Source: Sphaerosporella brunnea
Lineage: Eukaryota > Ascomycota > Pezizomycetes > Pezizales > Pyronemataceae
Reading direction: 5' to 3'
Assembly (NCBI GenBank): GCA_008704415.1
Contig: VXIS01000163.1
Span: 37,697-101,696, forward strand
Length of the DNA stretch: 64,000 nucleotides
Position numbers and translations under genes: made by a program. A model generated the notes under the pieces. That model saw only the letters and a program-made list of their open reading frames with translations, ran no database searches and was not told where the DNA came from. Of this stretch, positions 11,082 through 20,473 are shown piece by piece (the stretch's first letter is position 1; every line of letters begins with the position of its first letter).

Positions 11082-11434
11082 TCAGGTGGAAATCCAACGT
11101 CGTTGATCGCAGCTTCGCAGATGCGCTGTAGTTTTTCGTAATTGGGCAGTTGGGCTAGGGCCTGCCGGCTCCAGGTGGAAACAAAACGTCGTTGATTGCA
11201 GCTTCGCAGAAGCGCTGTAGTTTTTCGTAATTGGGCAGTTGGGCTAGGGCCTGCCGGCTCCAGGTGGAAACCAAACGTCGTTGATTGCAGCTTCGCCGAT
11301 GCGCTGTAATTTTTGGAAATTGCACAGTTGGGCTAGGGCCTGCCGGCTCCAGGTGGAAATCAAACGTCATTGATTGCAGCTCCGCGTATGCGCTGTAATT
11401 TTTGGATATTGGGCAGCTGGGCTAGGGCGTGCCG
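11082..11434. repeat. 89-bp minisatellite, about 4 copies
   Basis: The phrase GTARTTTTTSG recurs at 11128, 11217, 11306 and 11395, exactly 89 bp apart. The rest of the unit (GGGCTAGGGCCTGCCGGCTCCAG and CAACGTCGTTGATTGCAGCTTCGC-like blocks) is conserved. It abuts a pseudogene fragment that begins at 11443. It is unrelated in sequence to the 88-bp array at 2108. Confidence 0.92.
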
Positions 11435-11442
11435 ACTGCGTG

Positions 11443-11640
11443 GACGTCGCCTCCGACTCGTACCCGTAGTTCACGGAGAGCCGGGTGATCAACTCGGAGC
11501 GGTGACGGCGAAACCACCGCTCCGGCATGTCGGCGCCCGTCTTTTTCCCGTCGTCCAGGAAAACCTTGAGGTTGCAAGTGACCTCTGGCAGCCAGTCGCT
11601 CCAAGGCTTCCTGGTAGGCATCTTCCAGTTCCCGGCCATG
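11443..11640 (-). pseudogene. Fragment paralogous to the 429-aa ORF at 12932
   Basis: Read on the minus strand, one frame gives RELEDAYQEALERLA. A second frame then gives VTCNLKVFLDDGKKTGADMP, WFRRHRSELITRLSVNYGY and ESEATS. The same blocks occur uninterrupted, in the same order, near the C-terminus of the ORF at 12932-14221. The change of frame near 11595 shows the fragment is broken. Similarity stops at the edge of the 89-bp minisatellite, so the minisatellite may mark the breakpoint. Confidence 0.85.
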
Positions 11641-11678
11641 GCTCGCCCTCATTGCCGCTGCTGGATCCAGGGGCCACA

Positions 11679-11723
11679 GTGGCGCGCGCCGTTTTTGGCG
11701 GAAAAACGTCGGGCGCGCGCCAC
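11679..11723. other. Strong hairpin, 12-bp GC stem
   Basis: GTGGCGCGCGCC at 11679-11690 is exactly complementary to GGCGCGCGCCAC at 11712-11723. A GTTTTT/AAAAAC pairing continues inside the loop. No associated gene was recognised. Confidence 0.85.
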
Positions 11724-11854
11724 GACTGGTGTGCGTGGGTTGCTGATGCTGACAGCGGAATGTTAGTGAGGTTCTTGAAGACGCTTTGCTGCGTTAAGTA
11801 GAGGGAGGGATTCTTACCGGCCACCTCTGGTTACGGAGGCGCCTGGAGACGCAC

Positions 11855-11899
11855 GCGGGCCAGCAACTGCCATCCACTCAGTCGCAGTTGCTGGCCCGC
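11855..11899. other. Perfect 16-bp hairpin
   Basis: GCGGGCCAGCAACTGC at 11855-11870 is exactly complementary to GCAGTTGCTGGCCCGC at 11884-11899, around a 13-nt loop. It is not followed by a T run and is not obviously tied to a gene. Confidence 0.9.
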
Positions 11900-12930
11900 T
11901 GGGTGGTTTTTGAGGGACAACTTGTATGCGCAGGTGTGCTTGGGGAGGCGGCTTGATGGTCGCAAGCGACGGGTGGAATCCTTTGAGGGTAGGAGGAAAC
12001 AGTATTCTTAATAGGCAGCCAGACGGGCTGGGTTCGTTGTGGTGCTGCAACTTGCGGATGAAAAACAAAGAGGTTGCAGGGCAAAAAAAAAACCATGCAT
12101 GAAGGGGTGGTTGAGGTGATAAGATCATTGGTAGTGAATGTGAAAAGGGAATAAAGAAACTTCGCTACCGAGATGCCAAGCGGCACTGTGCTACCGACCC
12201 CCGACAAATCCCAAGTTGACTCACTGGAACTCACTCGTTTGTTTTTGCACCAAGCAATGATTTTCCTGGCGGACCGCGAGTGCCTTTCAGTTGCTGTCAG
12301 TGCTCTACACCAATTATACTCCACGCCGAAGCTGAAGTGATCCTGCGAGACAAACGGGAACTGGTGACTCGAATCGTGATGAGATTGAAAGGTGCAACAC
12401 AGGAAACTCCAGCACAGTAACCCGGCTACGTGCAGGGTGAAATGCTGTGATCGAAGCGCAGTGCGTCTGGGCTCACCGTGTTTCCAGACATCGCGATGCC
12501 CAGGTCGCGGCGCAGAGTGAGCGTGAAGAGACGCGATAGAGTGCGAGGTGTTGGCCATTACTCGATCACCAATACCCTTTGGCGGCGACGCGCGAGTCAC
12601 GGAATCTTCGCGGTTTCCAGGCAGCATGTTCTACTGTCTGTATGATGGTTATCGACGATGCAGGAGAGACGCAAGCACCTCACAGTATATCGTCACAAAT
12701 TCCAGAACAACACACCAATCCCCAGAAATCTGACGTTTCCATTCCACAATCACCGCAAATCTCTAGGAAAACAAACGATCGGCACAACAACAAGCAGCAG
12801 ATGAACGCAAACACTTCGAACTCTGCCAGAAAAGGACACGACAAAACCCAGACACCAGAACCAACATCCCTTCTCGGTCAACCAGTTCACCACTCAGGAA
12901 AATGTGTGCAGACAAGCTCGGATACCTGTG
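11900..12930. other. No recognisable gene; one 249-codon frame
   Basis: A minus-strand frame at 11878-12627 is long (249 codons). Its composition is irregular (Ser/His/Cys rich, no domain recognised) and it begins antisense to the hairpin at 11855. It may be a chance frame or part of an orphan gene. Confidence 0.4.
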
Positions 12931-12931
12931 C

Positions 12932-14221
12932 TCACGATGGACAACACGCGTCTCGGATCGCTTTCAGAAGCCAAGCAGCCAGGGAGGTCGCCTCCGAGTC
13001 GTACCCGTAGTTGACGGAGAGCCGGGTAATCAACTCGGAGCGGTGACGGCGAAACCACTGACCCGGCATGTCGGCCCCGATCTTCTTCCCGTCCTCCAGG
13101 ACAACCTTGAGGTTGCAGGTGACCACGAGCGGCCACTCGCCAAGCCCCAAGGATTCCTGGTAGGCGTCTTCCAGTTCCTTCACAGTCCAGAACGGAATCA
13201 CCCTCGGCGAACGACCCATCATGACCCGGATTCCACCACTGTTCAAGTACACTTTGCCCGCCGGGATGTCCCACGCCTTCGAGGAAAGGTCTGTCGCAAA
13301 GTCGTCGAGCATGACGTCGAGCCCGATCTCTTTGAAATGCGGCAGGAGGCCCGTGAAGAAAAAGGTTCCGTTGATGATGAGACGGTACTCGATTGCACGT
13401 CCGGCGAGCATCACAAGGCGGCGTACGCGCTGGCCAGGCGCACGCTTCAGCCGCCCGTGCTGGCCGAACTCGAAGTCGGCTGGGCGAACCGGACCGGGTG
13501 GGGATGCGTTACCTTCAAGAGGAATCGAAACTCGCTGTCCGCTATCTGTCGATGAACTAGCCGGGATCCGATCCTGTGGAGATTCATGGCGACCACCTGA
13601 AGTCTGCGAAACCATGCCATCGTAAGACGAGACCGACGATGCACCACTTACGCCAGAGTGTGGAGAGTTCTTGCCAGGAACTTCGTCACTCTTTGTCGTG
13701 GCGTTTCCGCCACAATGGGTTGCAGTCACATGCTGCGAGGCGACCCCGCTATGGCCACGGTGAGACGCGGTTCGGGACTCGATGGACGGTATGGTCATTC
13801 CGGGTTGAACGAAAGCCAAGGCGTGCGCATCGTTCTCATCATCTTGACTCGAGGATCCAAAGGGGCGTGTCTGGTGCTGTGGTACCGCCATCCTCATTGA
13901 AACGTGGCCGGAAGGACCCGCTGACTGTTCACCATCCGAGACGGGATCGTCGTGGCCTGGGAATCGCCATTCTTGCAGAGCCTTTTTCACCGGGTCGTCA
14001 ACAGCGGCATCGGAGACACTTGACGCTGCGACTCCGCCGACGTCGATGTCGACGTCTCCACTCGTCGCCACAGACTCCAAGTCGGGTGGCGAAACAAGTG
14101 GGGACGCGTCGAGCGGCGGGGTGTTCGGTCGCATACTCGTCGACTGCATACCTTCGCGTCGAACACGCATGTCCTGCAGCGGGATCATGTCGCCGCTGGA
14201 AGACTGCTGCTGCGCGCTCAT
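12932..14221 (-). CDS. Orphan protein, 429 aa
   Basis: This is a long uninterrupted frame. Residues 1 to about 255 are low-complexity and rich in Ser, Gly and Pro, hence probably disordered. Residues about 260-420 look folded and contain a basic patch (RLKRAPGQRVRRL), a hydrophobic stretch (YRLIINGTFFFTGLLPHF), then KELEDAYQES and WFRRHRSELITRLSVNYGY. I do not recognise the fold. The C-terminal part recurs as a broken copy at 11443-11640, so this is a member of a small repeated family. No signal peptide or membrane segment is evident. The first ATG was taken as the start. An upstream frame (13998-14411) overlaps in another phase and is considered a shadow. Confidence 0.6.
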   Translation of the reverse strand: MSAQQQSSSGDMIPLQDMRVRREGMQSTSMRPNTPPLDASPLVSPPDLESVATSGDVDIDVGGVAASSVSDAAVDDPVKKALQEWRFPGHDDPVSDGEQSAGPSGHVSMRMAVPQHQTRPFGSSSQDDENDAHALAFVQPGMTIPSIESRTASHRGHSGVASQHVTATHCGGNATTKSDEVPGKNSPHSGVSGASSVSSYDGMVSQTSGGRHESPQDRIPASSSTDSGQRVSIPLEGNASPPGPVRPADFEFGQHGRLKRAPGQRVRRLVMLAGRAIEYRLIINGTFFFTGLLPHFKEIGLDVMLDDFATDLSSKAWDIPAGKVYLNSGGIRVMMGRSPRVIPFWTVKELEDAYQESLGLGEWPLVVTCNLKVVLEDGKKIGADMPGQWFRRHRSELITRLSVNYGYDSEATSLAAWLLKAIRDACCPS

Positions 14222-14224
14222 GCT

Positions 14225-15620
14225 TGGGTCGCTGATTGCTGTTCTCCGTGGAAGATTGCTGCGCTCTGGCGTTGCTGTCGAGGATGGTGATGCGTGCTGG
14301 AGTTGTGGTGAGGAAGGGGTGGATAGCGTTGAGGAGGATTAAATTGAAGGGAAGAAGGATGAAGGATGAAGGTTGAAGGGAAGACGAGCCTCGAGTTGAT
14401 GGGGAAGCCACGCCCTAGGACTGGGGCGCTGTGACTGGCAGTCTGACCGGTGACGGCGGCCCACGTTCAAGGCGGTGTCGGACGTCGACCGGATGGCAGC
14501 TGGAGTGAAAACGAGCAGACGCAAGATGAAGACATGGAAGCTGAGCGGAAAGCCTGGAGCCTGCGACGATGAACAGATGAAGACACGATGCTGGCGGCGT
14601 AGCCACGCCCGAAGACAGGACAAAAATGACAGAGATTGCTACTTGTTAGAGCCCAGATTTGGGCTCAGGGCTGCGGCCGACGTGGACACACGGTCCTTCT
14701 CTACCGGCAATACAAGTAGCGGAGACAAAAACCGAAGTCAAGATGAAGGCCGGGAAGTAATGACGGGAATCTTCAGGCCGTTGGTTTGGCTTTCCTCAGG
14801 TTCAGGGCGAGTCGGATGAAGGATGTCCAATGGACAGGTGGGAACGAGGACACATTGCTGCGGGTCCAGGTTCTATATATACACACAGTCAAACGGTACA
14901 GTTTTCATTCCCTGCTTATAGTCTGTTGCCGGTCTAGGAATCATTCTTGACTGCCAGCAGTTCTGTACTTTCATGTTACGCAGGATAACAATATATTGGT
15001 TAAATGAGGTAGCGCAGTGTAATTGCTGGGTTCAATGTGCACATGTCTTTGCATCCGGCTGAGGTGATGGAATGAAGCTGGCTGGCGAGGGACATAGCGG
15101 CTGGCGATCGCGGTAGCCGCCGTCGTTTTTGAGCAAACGGAAAATCCTATTTGATCGAGTGATCGATGTGAACGTTTCTCCACTCCGTCGTTTTCATTGC
15201 CCCTGCTCCAGGCTCTGGATATCTTCACAATGAGCGAAAACAGACGCTCTACTGTGGTTGAAACAGCTCCCAAAACAAACATGCAACGCCGCACCCGCAG
15301 CTCCAGTCTACACAGAGTACCTCGTGCCCATTCACAGGCCACCTGTCCTATGCTAGCGAAACGGGGCGACTTTTTACTCGCAGGCTGTCGCATCCCATCA
15401 GCTGGAACGTCCTGATCTTCTCCATGCACTTCGCTTTCTCAAAGGTAACGCATTGCCTGTCACTGGGGCACTGCGGAGGTCGATTGCCACGGCCAGCATG
15501 TGAATCCGCGGAAGGTTTAGATAAAATAACGAGCGCGCTCGTGCGCCGACATCAGTGCTGTAGTGATCTCTCACAAGGAAGCGAAAAGTTATCAAAACGT
15601 GACGCGTAAGAACCGAATGT
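14225..15620. other. No recognisable gene
   Basis: GAAGGATGAAGG-type short repeats occur around 14341-14385. A 152-codon minus-strand frame at 14971-15429 has no recognisable motif. Nothing else was identified. Confidence 0.45.
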
Positions 15621-15623
15621 GAA

Positions 15624-15821
15624 AAAATCAGGCCTAGACCTATATGAAGTTGTGAAAGTGTAGCTTGACATCACAAGTGTACGTAGCTTAATGGCAGAGC
15701 GTGCCCCCACTCCAGTATTTTCCCAACATAGCGGGGATACTGGGGCCGATGGGTGAGATCCGGGTTCGAATCACGGCGTACACGATTTCTTTTTGCTCTG
15801 TTTTTTTTTTTTTTTTTTTGC
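15624..15821 (+). repeat. tRNA-like repeat, short form, copy 3
   Basis: The tRNA-like gene is at 15677-15783 with the GTGTACG/CGTACAC acceptor stem and box B GGTTCGAATC. It is followed by CGATTTC and a T run of about 20. The leader (GGCCTAGACCTATATGAAG to TTGACATCACAA) matches copies 4 and 5, not the long leaders of copies 1 and 2. Confidence 0.75.
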
Positions 15822-16079
15822 GGAACTCTTATCACACTCAGCAGACGACAACGGCTAAAAGAATTCAAACAGAGCATAGTTAAGACTCTGCTGGCTCACT
15901 TCCAAAAACAGAAGCGTCACTCTACCCTTGCAGAAGAGTACAATCGACTCGGGTTCGCAAACCATTAGTCAGCAACCGCTTTCCATGCGCCGATGCAAAT
16001 TGAATCTCAATCCAGTGCGCATAGACAAGCACACCCGACCCATCAAAACAAGCCAGGCGCTGAGTCATGTCACCTCAAC

Positions 16080-16532
16080 ATGTCGATTCCCTCCACATCT
16101 CCACTTCCTGAGCCGAGGAGCCTCATAATAACCCTCTTCTACGGAGCTGCCAGGAAAAACACCATACAGCGAGCCACCTCCATACTCAAAGACATATTCG
16201 CAGCCAACTACGCAAAGCTGAACGACCCGATCCCCGCCGAGCTCTTCACAGCCGCCGACTTCCCCGCTTCCCATCACAAGATACATCGACCCCTTCAGCC
16301 GCCACCCAGACGATCAGCAGTCTGCTGGTATCACGGAAAATTGGAAACGAGCGAGGGGGGAAGCGAGCGGTGGAAGTGCCATGCTTGTACGTGCTTCCTA
16401 TGTTGCCCTCCCGCAGGCGGAGAACTAATGTCAGAGCGGACTACAGGCGGGAAGATCTATAGCTGTCGCAATTTGGACCATGTCTACAATCATTTGGAAC
16501 AGATCCATGGATGGCGGAAGGACGTTTTGTAG
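16080..16532 (+). CDS. Orphan protein with C-terminal BED-like zinc finger
   Basis: The frame is open from 15993. I prefer the internal ATG at 16080 (MSIPSTSPLPEPRS), giving 150 aa, because the residues before it are low-complexity. The C-terminal third contains WYHGK, then W-K-C-H-A-C, a Cys/Gly-rich loop, C-R-N-L, and a final H-L-E-Q-I-H-G. The arrangement Trp, Cys-x2-Cys, about 30-35 residues, His-x4-His followed by Gly resembles BED fingers at the N-termini of hAT transposases. Here it ends the protein and no catalytic domain follows. The gene ending at 33237 has the same ending (C-R-S-L, H-L-E-K-T-H-G). It may be an exapted or truncated transposase piece with DNA binding. That role is inferred; the motif is seen. 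Confidence 0.55.
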   Translation: MSIPSTSPLPEPRSLIITLFYGAARKNTIQRATSILKDIFAANYAKLNDPIPAELFTAADFPASHHKIHRPLQPPPRRSAVCWYHGKLETSEGGSERWKCHACTCFLCCPPAGGELMSERTTGGKIYSCRNLDHVYNHLEQIHGWRKDVL

Positions 16533-16761
16533 TTCGTCACATCCGGTCTATGAAGCGTCGATCTGTGCGAGAGATGGGGGGGTGCAGCGGACGACCAAGT
16601 TGCTTTCCTGAGCCTCTACACCCTGATGGCTTGCAAATGCGGGGCTTTGATATCTAGGAAAGCGTGCATGCAGCTTCAGTTGCATAGGAAGGCTCAGCGT
16701 TTACAGGCATGGATATGTCCGCCATTCTTCTGTCAAACCAGCAAGATAACTTCGACGCGAC

Positions 16762-17449
16762 GCTGCCAGGTCAGCCGGCCGGACGGCTCTGGTGTTGCGG
16801 CAGCAGAGAGTTTTGAAGCCTCCATGGTTGCAACACTCGCGCAGCTGGTCCGAGCCAGGACTGTAGTATATCAAGGAAGGTTTTAAAAACAGCGCTCTGT
16901 TTCAACACCTCATGAAAGCCAATTAGATTAGAATGAAATACGCCTCAATAATCTCAGAGAGCACACAGGCCCTGTTCTTTTTCACTGTGCATTATCCGCA
17001 GGCAGGTCCGGCACATCACCCGTCTAGCAACTAGGAGTGCATTCAGTCTCCTGTCCCCAGAGCCCCAGGACGAAGCGTCCGGCTGGAAATTCCTAGCCAA
17101 ATTTTAATGTGCGTTTTTTAATCTCAGAGCACTTGCCGTAAGACCTGGTATACATACTAGTATCGAAAAACGGTAACAAAGAAATAGAAGAAAAAAAAAA
17201 AAAAAGAGAGAAAAAGAAATCGTGTACGCCGTGATTCGAACCCGGATCTCACCCATCGGCCCCAGTATCCCCGCTATGTTGGGCAAATACTGGAGTGGGG
17301 GCACGCTCTGCCATTAAGCTACGTACACTTGTGATGTCAAGTTACACTTTCACAACTTCATATAGGTCTAGGCCTGATTTTCGTGCAAGCGGCTCACGGT
17401 TTAAGAGAAATATATGACAGTCATGCGCCCGATTATCTCCCACACAGAT
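16762..17449. repeat. 688-bp tandem unit, copy A (uninterrupted)
   Basis: It begins GCTGCCAGG and is directly followed by a second copy beginning with the same 9-mer at 17450. It contains a tRNA-like gene on the minus strand (17222-17328). The 8-mer CTCGCGCA occurs once, at 16836-16843; in copy B the same site is duplicated around a MITE. Copy A therefore documents the pre-insertion state. Confidence 0.85.
17222..17328 (-). repeat. tRNA-like gene, copy 4
   Basis: It reads on the minus strand with a perfect 7-bp acceptor stem, box A- and box B-like sequences and the same 107-nt length as the other four copies. An A/G-rich tract on the plus strand (17190-17217) is its T-rich 3' flank. The leader matches copies 3 and 5. 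Confidence 0.75.
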
Positions 17450-17542
17450 GCTGCCAGGTCTGCCGGCAGCCAACCGGCCGCACGGCTCTGGTATTGCTGC
17501 AGCAGGTACTTCTGAAGCCTTTATGGTTGCAGCACTCGCGCA

Positions 17543-17973
17543 CAGTGTTGCACACGAGTCGAGAATTCTCACCGAGGGTCTCGGTCCCGTGAGAGTCGTG
17601 CGGTCTCGAAATGTCTCGCCGGTCTCCTGGCGATCTCGACGGTTCTCGTTCGGTCTCGTCATTCTCGCGAGTGCTCGGTTGTCTAGCCAGCGTTCAGGTA
17701 CACAAATTGGTATTGTACGAGGGTAGTATCTGCAATTGCATCGTTGCTATGTTCCTCGCCCATCTAGGTGCACCAGCGCGCCTGACCCGTCCGCCCAGTT
17801 TACGATGCAGACTGGAAGCTCTCCCGCGCCGGAGAGATTCTCGCCGGGTCTCGCCTGGTCTCGCGAGGCCGCCGTCATTGTCGGTCAGTCTCGCCATTCT
17901 CGAGCGGTCTCGACAGTTCTCGATGTGTCTCGATCATTCTCAGTCTCGTCTCGCGGTCTCGTGTGCATCACTG
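17543..17973. mobile_element. hAT-type MITE, 431 bp, 8-bp TSD
   Basis: The left end is CAGTGTTGCACACGAG. The right end is the inverse of CAGTGATGCACACGAG: 16 bp with one mismatch. The identical 8-mer CTCGCGCA flanks it at 17535-17542 and 17974-17981. The CAGTG start and 8-bp duplication are hAT hallmarks. The interior is packed with GGTCTCG and TCTCGA-like motifs, possibly subterminal transposase-binding repeats. It has no coding capacity of interest, so it is non-autonomous. The empty site is at 16836-16843 in copy A. Confidence 0.92.
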
Positions 17974-18326
17974 CTCGCGCAGCTGGTCCGTGCCAGTGTC
18001 TGTGACGATTACACGGGTAAGGTAATAGTATATCAAGGAAGGTTTAAAAACAGCGCCCTGTTTCAACACCTCATGAAAGCCACTTTAATTGTCCTTGTAG
18101 ATTATAGTGAAATACACCTCAGTAATCTCAGCGTGCACACAGGCCCTGTGCTGTTTCACTGTGCATTATCCGCAGGTAGGTCCGGCACATCACCCGTCTA
18201 GCAACGAGGAGTGCATTCAGTCTCCTGTCCCCAGAGCCTCAGGACGAAGCGTCCGGCTCGAAATTCCTAGCCAAATTTTAATGTGTGTTTTTTAATCTCA
18301 GAGCACTTGCCGTAAGACCTGGTATA

Positions 18327-18868
18327 CTACCGTATTATCTCGGCCATAAGGCAATTTCGACGGCGGGAAACTAGTGAAAGGTGGTGGGCGAAGAAAATCT
18401 TAGCGCGTGACGTATATGGAGACGCGATGGAGACGGCTCACGCCGCAACAACTCTCTGCGACACATCCTTTCAAGAACTCCACCAAAATTTATTTCAAGT
18501 AACTGTGTGCAGTATCCCATTGCAAAAATAGACCGCTGATCTAAAACCCAGGTTCCAGTTAACCGTGAGCGCACCGGTCCGGCAAGGTAGACAAACCAGC
18601 ACTACTTGTTCCACTGTTTTTGGCTCCAAAATGGGCAATTACTGAAGCGCAGTGTTGCTGGCCGCTGTGCGAGGTTGCTGCTGAGGCGTTGGCTGCGGCA
18701 GTCGTCGCTATGGTCTCCTTCTCGATGCTGTTTAAGAGTTTCTGTCACGCGAACTTTACTTACTAATTTTTTCTTCACCCACCACCTTTCTCCAGGCGCC
18801 TCCTTACTGGTCGGCTTCCACTAGTTTCGCGCCGTCGAAATTGCCTTATGGCCGAGATAATACGGTAG
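18327..18868. mobile_element. TA-target MITE, 542 bp, about 49-bp TIRs
   Basis: The left end CTACCGTATTATCTCGGCC is repeated in inverse orientation at the right end. The pairing continues about 49 bp with one mismatch, and again further in after an indel (GAAAGGTGGTGGG on both sides). Flanking dinucleotides are TA at 18325-18326 and 18869-18870. TA duplication plus termini resembling those of the Fot1/pogo element at 22307 (shared CGGCCAT and AA[CT]TTCG blocks) suggest a pogo/Tc1-mariner-type non-autonomous element. The ends and TA are seen; the superfamily is inferred. Confidence 0.85.
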
Positions 18869-18919
18869 TACCGAAAAGCGGTAACAAAAAAAAAAAAAAA
18901 AAAAGAGCAAAAAGAAATC

Positions 18920-19026
18920 GTGTACGCCGTGATTCGAACCCGGATCTCACCCATCGGCCCCAGTATCCCCGCTATGTTGGGCAAATACTGGAGTGGGGGC
19001 ACGCTCTGCCATTAAGCTACGTACAC
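18920..19026 (-). repeat. tRNA-like gene, copy 5
   Basis: This is a 107-nt minus-strand copy with the GTGTACG/CGTACAC acceptor pairing, box A- and box B-like motifs, and a T run of about 20 downstream (A run on the plus strand at 18888-18904). It sits in the distal part of tandem unit B, immediately after the TA-target MITE. Confidence 0.75.
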
Positions 19027-19144
19027 TTGTGATGTCAAGTTACACTTTCACAACTTAATATAGGTCTAGGCCTGATTTTCATACCATCGGCTCACGGTTT
19101 AAGAGAAAACTATGACAGTCATGCGCCCGAGTATCTCTCACACT

Positions 19145-20473
19145 ACTAGAAACCGCAACGCGCGCAGTCTCCTACCTTGCCTTTGGCTAACCGGAATTTC
19201 TCCTGAACGAAGATGTGAGTGGTTACTTTGGTGGGGCTGTGCTAGTGCGGTGTTCGTCAGTGTTCCCCACCGTCGAGTCCGGACGAAATCGAGACGGCAT
19301 CAGTCCGATCGGAGGATTTCGTCAGACTGGGACGGACTGACAGCCAACAGTTTGCTTGAGGGGTAATATACCATGACGCAATTCGCAATTCGGAATGATC
19401 TACACACATGGGCGCTCGGTATTTTCGGATTGCGTTGGAACGTCCAAAGATTGACACAAATGCAACGCTGAAAGAAAGAAGCGATAAACTGGGGACCCAC
19501 TCAAGATCAAGAAAACCAGGGCTGGTATATCCTGTGTGGCTGGTTTCAGTCGACGGAAGTCCGTTTTGTTCCACCGATGTTGCGGATCGGACTGTCAGAA
19601 ACAAGATGTTGCTTTCTATGAAATCGTCATCTGCTGCATTCACATGTCCTTCAAACCATCTATGTTACGGCGTGGTTAGAGCCTCACTTTGGACTCAGTG
19701 CTTTAGGAAGAGGGGTGGCGCAGCCGCGTACATAAGCGCACTGAATATCTGTGACGTCCGATCTCAGGTAGTTGTGACTGAGTACCTAACTTATCCCATA
19801 GACATCTTCAAACACCGAATGGCACCAGTGTTCCTAATAGCCGGTCCAAAAAGCGGGGCTCGGCTGCTCAACACTGTCTGATTCGTCGACGGGCGGGCTG
19901 TTTCGGCTGCGAGTGATACACAGTGACATGTTTGGCGCCAACCCACAGTTTGAGCTCGCTATCCAGTAGGCAGCAGAGTGAGACTGAACAAAACGCTTAC
20001 AAAAAAACCAAGTGGAAATTTGCGTTGAGCGACCCCTGCATCCCCTGGATGCTCGCCAGCCCGCCCGGCTGGCTGGCTATCAGGAACACTAACTGCCACT
20101 CATCAGAAATGGTGTACTGGTCACTAAAGCAATTGTGGGTGACCGTTGTGAGCAAAATACGAGTTAAGATAACATGTGTAAGAAAATGTCTCATGGCAGG
20201 GCACGTCGACTCTTCCCAGCCACACCTTATCACTTCATCCACTCCCCAACATCTCAGTCTTATCTCACGCAAGACATATCTCTGGAAACATCAAGAAACC
20301 TGTCTGCACCACCCACGCAAATGCTCCACTCGACAAGGCTTTCGCTCAGTCCCGCCACATGATCGAGAATGTGATTCAACTTGGAGGCGCGAGGGATATT
20401 ACAGGTAAGAGCTCATGGAATTACCGTCGGAGGAGGTAGTGAAGCGAGGGAGAACGGAGAATGATGTTCTGGG
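19145..20473. other. No recognisable gene
   Basis: Two plus-strand frames (19408-19881, 157 codons; 19923-20408, 161 codons) are open but have no recognised motif and look irregular. They may belong to a decayed gene. Confidence 0.4.

Larger units (their letters stand above)
17450..19144. repeat. Tandem unit copy B, split by two MITEs
   Basis: Similarity to copy A runs 17450-17542, 17974-18326 and 18869-19144. The two gaps are exactly the MITEs at 17543-17973 and 18327-18868. After removing both insertions and their target duplications, the unit is about 710 bp, close to the 688 bp of copy A. It carries the fifth tRNA-like gene on the minus strand. Confidence 0.85.

Noticed and set aside
18327..18868. 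The 49-bp inverted repeats as a stem-loop RNA gene
   Set aside because: The exact TA duplication and the interrupted similarity to copy A show it is an insertion with terminal inverted repeats.
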